From: Haloferula sp. BvORR071
GTDB taxonomy: Bacteria; Verrucomicrobiota; Verrucomicrobiia; Verrucomicrobiales; Akkermansiaceae
DNA: 46,222 nucleotides
Reading direction: 5' to 3'
NCBI RefSeq assembly: GCF_000739615.1
Contig: NZ_BATP01000012.1
Location: 1-46,222, forward strand
Part shown: positions 37,301 through 43,047 of the stretch, in pieces
How positions within the stretch are numbered: the first letter of the stretch is position 1
How the letters are laid out: every line of letters begins with the position of its first letter
Notes under the pieces: model-generated
The model's input: only the letters and a program-made list of their open reading frames with translations
Databases searched by the model: none
What the model was told of the DNA's origin: nothing
Translations under genes and position numbers: made by a program

Positions 37301-37749
37301 CGAAGTCCGGCAATGTATGGACCCGGGTGGACGGCAGCAAGACATGGACCTTCAGCGAGACCACTGGTGTGCTCTCACTGGCGGTGGGCGGCGGCGGGCC
37401 GAACTACAGCACCTGGGCAACGGCCAACGGGATTCCCGGGCAGCCCGCAAGCGGCGACTACGACCATGACGGCCTGAGCAATCTGATGGAGTATGCCTTG
37501 GGCAAGAGCCCGACGACCTCCAGCGTGCCTGCGGGGAGTTTCACAGCCGGGACCGTGTCCTTTACCAAGGGTGCAGAGGCGGTCGCGAATGGTGACGTGA
37601 CCTGGGCAATCCAGGAGTCCGACGATCTAGGGATCACTGATCCGTGGAGCGTGGTGACGCCCACTGTCAATAACGCCACAACGATCTCCTACACGCTGCC
37701 CAACGGAAAACGAAAGCTCTTCACCCGGCTGCGGGTGGAACAAAAATAA
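34396..37749 (+). CDS. Secreted PATR protein with a malectin-like domain
   Basis: A 1117-residue protein. A long signal peptide (about 1-55, ending A-V-A-G-T-A) follows a twin-arginine-like R-R-A-S near residue 36, though Sec export is as likely. Residues about 56-830 are PATR-type beta-solenoid in two parallel halves, each opening T-W-T-G-G or W-K-G-E-G-G-G-N-W-S. About 835-955 is malectin-like: Y-Q-T-E-Y-Y, R-I-R-L-H-F-A-E-L-Y, F-D-V-L-I-N-G and I-N-G-I-E-I-I-D. Near 1010, D-Y-D-H-D-G-L-S-N is a Ca loop, and the C-terminal domain ends L-F-T-R-L-R-V-E. Malectin domains bind carbohydrate, so a role in substrate binding is reasonable. The ATG is placed after regulon box 7. Confidence 0.8.
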   Translation: MKPHTSPGIAGLPLRGASPIRTQVAPLHAGIPSRRASIMAIGGAIVLSATAVAGTATWTGGADPTANWSEAGNWSSAPLTGDDLVFSGSAGLLNTNDLSTANGGSLLVNSITFDATAGEAFDISGTPILFTGKTITNNSLFRQSLNLRLQETGTGMIAAGSGDLYLAGLETNSFSHVYTKNGSGLVEVDGTYSTVDGSPGAPFQLTVNGGTLDWAGGIFGTVNINTGATLISSNANWHYNTTCKLNSSTSTLGFTINTGLGELDAVAGSVIKSMASGGTTVVDFNQDATRVNDIAGNLVDGDSGGRLGILLGSNTGSPLVNLSGQNTYTGNTELRTAGSVLNLLNGGKLSFKIEEGGVSNRIFGPGLPTLDGAFAIDLSAAGTPVSGNKWTLVQSPRATYGTNFAVTDFTEIQPGVWKRVVGPDSWYFTEVSGKLGFGVLPESVWKGEGGGNWSAAGSWTSGAAPVSGDLPTFTGANVSNSNDLATGWDTVNNTTGAVVLEGLRFDAAATSFNLAGNEIYLDGKTIENLSANPQTISAGIAAGTAGLSVATAAGNLTLSGALNNYAAANRALNKTGSGTLVLNGTQNESWALNVNAGTMQVFNPNNGTKTIGSGGNVAAGATLRTETDDAISANGIVAVSGTFDMAGSGEALGAVTGSGVVTNHGAGGGTALLSFQRNNTIWDGVIRNGGNTTAVAFTGTTTGSDSVTFNGANIYTGNTTVGANASFTLSNTGSLLFAPGANGVSGKVTGDQTAGTGFVKLDGKLKLNLTGANATNGNAWTLVDTSTLTETYGSTFAVSDTAVVQPVGYKINGGNNTVGSFAASTGYVTPTPTHFATGSTIDVTAVTDPAPQGVYQTEYYTTGTMTYTFTGLEAGNNYRIRLHFAELYQTAVNKRKFDVLINGALVLDDYDIFAVTGARYKAVVEERTVPANSSGVITIAFAKGPVDNAKINGIEIIDNRPASTFSDFTKSGNVWTRVDGSKTWTFSETTGVLSLAVGGGGPNYSTWATANGIPGQPASGDYDHDGLSNLMEYALGKSPTTSSVPAGSFTAGTVSFTKGAEAVANGDVTWAIQESDDLGITDPWSVVTPTVNNATTISYTLPNGKRKLFTRLRVEQK

Positions 37750-37758
37750 GGTCCCCCA

Positions 37759-37795
37759 CCCTGCCGCCTTCTCGCTCTGGCTGGAGGCGGCAGGG
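37759..37795 (+). terminator. Hairpin downstream of the malectin-PATR gene
   Basis: CCCTGCCGCCT and its exact complement form an 11-bp stem with a 15-base loop, starting 10 bases after the stop codon. No T-run follows. It separates this gene from the esterase gene at 37883, although read-through is possible. Confidence 0.6.
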
Positions 37796-37882
37796 GCGTT
37801 CCCGCGAACATTACCCGGAATATCACAGACCTTTGCTGAGATCCGCTGCTGAAGCACCGTAGTTTTTCGACACTTCATTCCC

Positions 37883-39556
37883 ATGCTCCGCATCCTCGCC
37901 GCTCTCCTGCTCTGCTTTCCGCTCCTGGCCCGAGCGGAGGAGCCCGCCGCCGATCACAAGCCGCACATCGTGCTGGTGGGTGACTCCACCGTGACCGACA
38001 ACGCCGGCTGGGGACTCGGCTTCAGGCAATTCCTGGCCGACGGGGTGAAGCTGAGCAATACCGCGCGGGGAGGCCGCAGCTCGATGAGCTTCATCAAGGA
38101 GGGCTGGTGGGAGAAGGCACTGGCGCTGAAGGGCGACTATTATTTGATCCAATTCGGCCACAACGATGAGCCGGGGAAGCCAGGCCGCTCGACGACGATG
38201 GAGGAATTCCGGGCCTACATGACCCGATATGTGGATGAGACGCGGCAAGCGGGGGCGACGCCGGTGCTGGTGACCTCGCTGGTGCGCCGGCAATTCAAGG
38301 CGGGCGATCCCCACAAAATCGAATCGAGCCTCAACGTGCGGGCGGCGGTGGTCAGGGAGATCGCGAAGGAGAAGAATGTGCCCCTGGTCGAGCTGCATGA
38401 CCGCAGCAAGGCGCTATGCGAGCAACTCGGGCGCGAGGCTTGCCTGGACTTCAGCCCGAAGAAGGAAGGCGGGCAGTTCGATGGCACGCACCTGAACAAG
38501 AAGGGCTATGTGATCTTCGGCAGGATCGTGGCTGAGGAGTTGCGGCAGGTGGTGCCGGCGCTTTCGCCCCTGATTCTGGCGGAGCCGCGTGAGGCGAGCC
38601 CTGTGGCAGCGGAGGAGAAGTATGATGCGGTGGTGGCCTTCGATGGCTCGGGCACGCATGCCAGTGTCCAGACGGCAATCAATGCGGCACCGGTCGAGGC
38701 GACTGCGGCGAAGCCCTATCGCATCCTGGTGAAGCCCGGCACCTACAAGGAGCATGTCGCGATTCCGGCGGACAAGCCCTTCGTTCAGCTGCTCGGCGAG
38801 GCGGGGCAGGCCGCGGCGACGGTGATCACGATGGGCACGAATGTGAAGACCCCCGATCCCGCGAATGCGGAGAAGCTGCTGTCCACAGAGGATAGCTCGA
38901 CGGTCTATATCACCGCTTCTGACTTCACGGCGCGCAACATCACGTTTGAGAACACCACGACACGCGAGGACAAGGTGCAGGCCTTGGCGTGCTTCATCAC
39001 CGGGGATCGGGTGGCATTCTCCGGCTGCCGCTTCCTGGGCTGGCAGGACACGCTGCGGCCGGATGCGCCGGCGGGGAAAATCGCGCGGCAGTATTTCCAC
39101 GATTGCGAGATCACGGGGCACGTGGACTTCATCTATGCCGCGGGGACGGCGCTGTTTGACCGCTGCCGGATTCACTGCCGCGCGGATGGCTACATCACCG
39201 CGGCGAGCACGCCGGAGAACACTCCGTTTGGCTTCGTGTTCCTGGATTGCAAGATCACGACCGGGCCTGAGGTTCAGAAAGGAATGTATCTGGGTCGGCC
39301 GTGGCGCCCGAATGGCGCGGTGGCCTTCATCCGCTGTGAGATGGATGGAAAGATCCGGCCGGAGGGCTGGCACAACTGGGGCAAGGTGGAGAACGAGTCC
39401 ACGGCGCGGTATTTGGAGTTTGGTTCTACCGGAGCGGGTGGTTCTGTTAGTGGCCGGGTGGCTTGGGCAAAGCAGCTGAGCGAGGAGGAAGCGAAGGCTT
39501 ATACAGTGGCGAATGTGCTAGGCGGGAGCGATGGGTGGAAGCCCTTGGTGCCTTAA
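37883..39556 (+). CDS. Secreted CE12-CE8 fusion: rhamnogalacturonan acetylesterase plus pectin methylesterase
   Basis: A 557-residue protein with a signal peptide (1-18) and two esterase domains. Residues about 25-230 are an SGNH hydrolase of the RGAE/CE12 type: G-D-S-T-V (34-38, nucleophile serine), G-H-N-D (92-95) and D-G-T-H (200-203, Asp-His pair). Residues about 245-555 are a CE8 pectinesterase beta-helix with Q-A-L-A (366-369), Q-D-T-L (388-391), D-F-I-Y-A (415-419; usual D-F-I-F-G), L-G-R-P-W (470-474) and W-H-N-W (496-499). One protein could thus remove both acetyl and methyl esters before lyases act. It may share the transcript of 34396; no clear regulon box precedes it. Its stop shares TTAA with the convergent gene. 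Confidence 0.92.
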   Translation: MLRILAALLLCFPLLARAEEPAADHKPHIVLVGDSTVTDNAGWGLGFRQFLADGVKLSNTARGGRSSMSFIKEGWWEKALALKGDYYLIQFGHNDEPGKPGRSTTMEEFRAYMTRYVDETRQAGATPVLVTSLVRRQFKAGDPHKIESSLNVRAAVVREIAKEKNVPLVELHDRSKALCEQLGREACLDFSPKKEGGQFDGTHLNKKGYVIFGRIVAEELRQVVPALSPLILAEPREASPVAAEEKYDAVVAFDGSGTHASVQTAINAAPVEATAAKPYRILVKPGTYKEHVAIPADKPFVQLLGEAGQAAATVITMGTNVKTPDPANAEKLLSTEDSSTVYITASDFTARNITFENTTTREDKVQALACFITGDRVAFSGCRFLGWQDTLRPDAPAGKIARQYFHDCEITGHVDFIYAAGTALFDRCRIHCRADGYITAASTPENTPFGFVFLDCKITTGPEVQKGMYLGRPWRPNGAVAFIRCEMDGKIRPEGWHNWGKVENESTARYLEFGSTGAGGSVSGRVAWAKQLSEEEAKAYTVANVLGGSDGWKPLVP

Positions 39557-41688
39557 GGCGCGGGCAGCAGTCCTTCCACGCGGACCCTCCAAGTGCCATC
39601 CGCGGGGAAGCCGGGGGCAGGACGGTCCGGCGCGCCATCCCAGCCGCCGGCCATCATGGCAACGGCGTGGAGCAGGCCGCCATTGCCAGGGAGATAGAGA
39701 GGGAGGCGGGTGTCGAGGTAGTTGTGGCCGTTGGCGAGGTAGCCATTGCGCGGAGTATCGCGCAGCAGCTCATTCACGGCATCCGAAGTGCGCCCGATGC
39801 GTGCGGCGGCCATGGCAAGGACGGGCGGATCCCAGCCCCAGGTGGTCGGCCATTCCCACTTCGCGGCGATGTCGTCGAAGGTGCGGCTGAAGCGCTGCTT
39901 GTCGAGGTCTGCCGCGGGAGGCAGCCAGCCGCAGATCATGAGCACGCAGGGGTGATCATGATAGAGGGTGAAGGGTGGGCCACTGACGGTGGCGTAGCGG
40001 TCCTCGACCACAGGCAGGGGCGCGAGGTCCTTCCATGCGGACTCCCATGCGGGATCCGGTGCTTCGCCGAGATCGGCACGCCACTGCCGCGCGATGCCGA
40101 TGGCCCAGCGGAAGTAGGCGAGCTCGTAGGCGGGGTCTCGCGTCTCGGCTGGCTTGTAGCACTCCTGCGCTGGAATGAGTGGCGGCACGAGGTGAAGCTT
40201 GCCATCGGCCTCGCGGTGGGGAAATGAGGCGAGGAAGTCCGCGGAGGCGAAGACGATCTCGCGATGCTTTGTTAGAGTTTCGTTGCCCGGCTTGGCGCGA
40301 CGAACGAGTTCGGCGAGATAGATGGGATGGGGCTGTTGCCAGGCGAGGAAGACCCCGATGTCGCTCGGACTTTCGCTGCCGGAGGGGTCGGTCATTTTCG
40401 GCCAGCGCGCGCCCTTGCAGCCCTGACTGGCAGCGGTCTCGCGGGCCTTTGGAAGGATGCGGCGGTAGTAGTGGAGCTGGCGGTCGAGGATCTCCGGGTG
40501 CCCCCACAAGGCGAAGTGCGCGGCGTGCCAAGGGAGCATCTCCATGTGGAACTTGCCGAACCATGAGTTGCGGGCATTGCCGGTTTCTTGAGGAGGATTG
40601 GGGCCGGCGCAGTGGATGGCGGCGAGGTAGAGTGAAAGGATGACGCGGCGCTCGAGCTCCTTGGCGTGGGGATCGGTGGAGCCGGAGAAGTCGACGATGC
40701 CGCCGCGTGTCCAGTAGTCGAGCCAGGTCTTGCGGCAGGTGGCGATGGTCGCATCGAAGCCGGGTGATTTGTTAGAGGCCTTCGGATCGGGAGAGAAGGC
40801 AAGGTGGACATCGAGGGACTTTACGCCGTGGGGTTTCAGGAGGAAGCGGTGCGGGCCTTGCTTCTCGAATGCCGCCGTGCCGGTCCAAGTGAGATCGGTG
40901 GCATAGCGAGTGCCGTCCATGGATCTAGCGATGAGGGCGTGGTTGGGTTCGCTTGAGGTCAGCTCACTGCGGTGGGCATCTGGGTTGCTGTCCTTGCCCG
41001 TCGCGCCCCACTCGCCGGAGGGGCCGGGGAAATCGAGCTGCAGGGCGAGGCGGCCGTCTTCTAACAGGCCTGATTCGATGCGCGTGGCGATTCCTTCCGG
41101 TCCGGTCGCGGGGACCGTGGTCACCTTTACCTCGCTGCCGTCGATGACGAAGCTGGAATGGAGGACGCCGGACCAGAGGTCCATCTCCTGGTGGATCTTG
41201 GTCAGATCGGTGACGGCAATGGCACTACCATCGGGGTGCACGAAGCCGATGCGGCCGAGGCTGATGCGGTGGGGATTCGCGCGCAGCCATGCGGCGGCTT
41301 TCTTCCAGCGCTCGGTCTTTTCCGCGCTCAGGCCGGCGGGCGGATTCATCGGCGAGTAGGGTTGCGTGCCATCGAGATGCGCATGCGGCGCGGTGCAATC
41401 GGCGAGGGTGAAGTTCTCCGGATTCGGAAACTCATGCCAGGCCCAGCCCGCCATGGTATTGAGATCCTGGCCATCGCGGTGAAAGTCCGCCAATGTCTGC
41501 AAGCCGGTGACGTCCGCGGTGAAAACGAAGTCGGCGCCGGGTAGGCCAAGGCCAAAGGGGGTGAGCTTGTCCGCTTTCTCCAACACCGGCTGGTTGCGGC
41601 GGACGATGGCTTCGCGATCGAGCTTCTCCGCGGCCGCCAAGGTGGTGACTAGGCAAGAAGCGAGGACAGCCATGCATGCTCCATTCAT
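39553..41688 (-). CDS. Secreted six-hairpin-type putative glycosidase, family not assigned
   Basis: A 711-residue protein started at the ATG at 41688, which gives a signal peptide ending near T-L-A-A-A-E-K. The N-terminal part (about 20-300) looks like a beta-sandwich; the C-terminal part (about 320-690) has the helix-rich look of an (alpha/alpha)6 barrel, with N-S-W-F-G-K-F-H-M-E-M-L-P-W-H, W-P-T-T-W-G-W-D-P-P and L-P-G-N-G-G-L-L-H-A-V-A-M-M. This resembles GH65/GH95-like six-hairpin glycosidases, but I cannot name the family. In this locus a role on pectin side chains or unsaturated products is likely. Acidic candidates include E in H-M-E-M and D in W-D-P-P. It is divergent from the PL10 gene at 41836. 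Confidence 0.7.
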   Translation of the reverse strand: MNGACMAVLASCLVTTLAAAEKLDREAIVRRNQPVLEKADKLTPFGLGLPGADFVFTADVTGLQTLADFHRDGQDLNTMAGWAWHEFPNPENFTLADCTAPHAHLDGTQPYSPMNPPAGLSAEKTERWKKAAAWLRANPHRISLGRIGFVHPDGSAIAVTDLTKIHQEMDLWSGVLHSSFVIDGSEVKVTTVPATGPEGIATRIESGLLEDGRLALQLDFPGPSGEWGATGKDSNPDAHRSELTSSEPNHALIARSMDGTRYATDLTWTGTAAFEKQGPHRFLLKPHGVKSLDVHLAFSPDPKASNKSPGFDATIATCRKTWLDYWTRGGIVDFSGSTDPHAKELERRVILSLYLAAIHCAGPNPPQETGNARNSWFGKFHMEMLPWHAAHFALWGHPEILDRQLHYYRRILPKARETAASQGCKGARWPKMTDPSGSESPSDIGVFLAWQQPHPIYLAELVRRAKPGNETLTKHREIVFASADFLASFPHREADGKLHLVPPLIPAQECYKPAETRDPAYELAYFRWAIGIARQWRADLGEAPDPAWESAWKDLAPLPVVEDRYATVSGPPFTLYHDHPCVLMICGWLPPAADLDKQRFSRTFDDIAAKWEWPTTWGWDPPVLAMAAARIGRTSDAVNELLRDTPRNGYLANGHNYLDTRLPLYLPGNGGLLHAVAMMAGGWDGAPDRPAPGFPADGTWRVRVEGLLPAP

Positions 41689-41751
41689 TGTAGCTGATAC
41701 GGCCCACGGCGGAGTCGCGCTGTCAATCCGCCGCGGCGGCACTGCACAATA

Positions 41752-41783
41752 TTCAATCGTTTCTGCACACCGTTTGGATAGAC
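41752..41783 (+). promoter_or_regulatory. Pectin-regulon box 8, degenerate (upstream of PL10 gene)
   Basis: Plus strand: exact TTCAA, 5 bases, TCTGCACAC (6 of 9), 8 bases, TAGAC (4 of 5 to TATAC). Spacing is the same as at the seven other sites, and it points to the gene at 41836, 52 bases away. A second CTGCACA lies 20 bases upstream (41742-41748). The leader also has two small hairpins, GACCT/AGGTC and CCGTCG/CGACGG. Confidence 0.5.
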
Positions 41784-41835
41784 CTGTGTAGGTCCTTCCG
41801 TCGGGCGACGGTAGAAAGACCTGAGCCTCTCCACC

Positions 41836-43047
41836 ATGAAGCGAATCCTGCCTGCATTGCTTGTCCTATCGATCTGCCACGCCGAACCGGTCACGATGGA
41901 AGCGATCGGGCACTTGCCGGCTGGAGAGCAAGCGGTGTGGAAGATTTACCTTGAGCGCTCGCAGGCGACGGCTGCGGGGGATCAGGCTGCGCTGCAGGCT
42001 GAGCTGGCGGCCAACAAGATGCCCATCGCCCTCAAGGCGCCCTCGGGCGGGGATTTCCGGATGCCGAAGGGCGGCGAGGACTGGTTCGCTTCCGATGAGG
42101 CCAAGGCCCTTGTCGGCGTTGTGCTTTCCTATCAGGCGCCGAGCGGCGGGTGGTCGAAGCATACCGGCTACAGCGAGGGTCCGCGTAAGCCGGGCATGCT
42201 GTGGAGCTCGCAATATGAGGCGGGCAAGAGCCCGCACTATCTGGCGACTTTCGACAACGGCTCGACGACTACGCAGATCGCGCTGCTTGCCAAGGTTTGG
42301 CGGGCCACCAAGCGCGCAGATTGTGCAGCGGCAGCGTCCAAGGGGCTGAATTACATCCTGGCCGCGCAGAATCCGAATGGTGGCTGGCCACAGGTCTATC
42401 CGCTGGAGGGAGGGTATCACGATGACATCACTCTCAATGATGATGCGATGACCCACATCCTGGAATTACTCCAGGTGATCGTGAGCAAGGATCCGGCTTA
42501 CGCGTTTCTAGACGAAAGCTTGCGCGACAAGGCAGCGGCCGCCTTGGAGAAGGGGCTCGGCTGCGTGAGCAAGATGCAGGTGGTGCAGGAGGGCAAGAAG
42601 GCCGTGTGGTGTGCCCAGCATGACGCGCTCACGTTGAAAGCCGCTCCGGCCCGCAAGATGGAGCCCGCGACCTTGAGCGGCTCGGAGAGTGCGAACCTCG
42701 TGAAGTTCCTGATGACCTTGTCACAGCCATCGCCAGAGCTGATCGCCACCATTGAGGGCGGGCTGGCGTGGCTGGAGCGCGTGAAGATCACCGGGATGAC
42801 ACGGACCGAGAAAGACGGGAAGACGGCCTATGAGCCGGATCCGTCCTCCACGGAGGTCTATTGGGCCCGCTTCTACAGCCTCGCCGACAACAAGCCGGTA
42901 TTCCCCGGGAGGGATGGAGTGGTGTATGCGAGCTTTGCCGAGATGGCGGAGAAGAATAACCTAGGGTACGACTACTACACCACCCGGCCGGCGAGCATTG
43001 TGGAGAATGGACAGAAGAAGTGGCGGAAGGATTTGGAGACGCCTTAG
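41836..43047 (+). CDS. Secreted pectate lyase, PL10 (Pel-15E type)
   Basis: A 403-residue pectate lyase of polysaccharide lyase family 10. Residues 1-16 are a signal peptide. The (alpha/alpha)-toroid features are seen in order: Y-Q-A-P-S-G-G-W-S-K-H (about 99-109), F-D-N-G-S-T-T-T-Q-I (about 139-148), Q-N-P-N-G-G-W-P-Q-V-Y-P (about 178-189), G-Y-H-D-D-I-T-L-N-D-D-A-M (about 193-205) and the late W-A-R-F-Y and G-Y-D-Y-Y segments. It cuts polygalacturonate by beta-elimination outside the cytoplasm, with a fold unrelated to PL1. It is divergent from the putative glycosidase. Its stop codon overlaps the convergent kinase stop. Confidence 0.93.
   Translation: MKRILPALLVLSICHAEPVTMEAIGHLPAGEQAVWKIYLERSQATAAGDQAALQAELAANKMPIALKAPSGGDFRMPKGGEDWFASDEAKALVGVVLSYQAPSGGWSKHTGYSEGPRKPGMLWSSQYEAGKSPHYLATFDNGSTTTQIALLAKVWRATKRADCAAAASKGLNYILAAQNPNGGWPQVYPLEGGYHDDITLNDDAMTHILELLQVIVSKDPAYAFLDESLRDKAAAALEKGLGCVSKMQVVQEGKKAVWCAQHDALTLKAAPARKMEPATLSGSESANLVKFLMTLSQPSPELIATIEGGLAWLERVKITGMTRTEKDGKTAYEPDPSSTEVYWARFYSLADNKPVFPGRDGVVYASFAEMAEKNNLGYDYYTTRPASIVENGQKKWRKDLETP

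Noticed and set aside
8915..37749. PATR proteins as classical type V autotransporters
   Set aside because: No C-terminal 12-strand barrel domain is present in any of them; the C-termini are short soluble beta modules.
37822..37853. Regulon-like box before the CE12-CE8 gene (ATCAC-N5-TTTGCTGAG)
   Set aside because: Only 3 of 5 and 7 of 9 matches and no TATAC-like element; too weak to list as a site.
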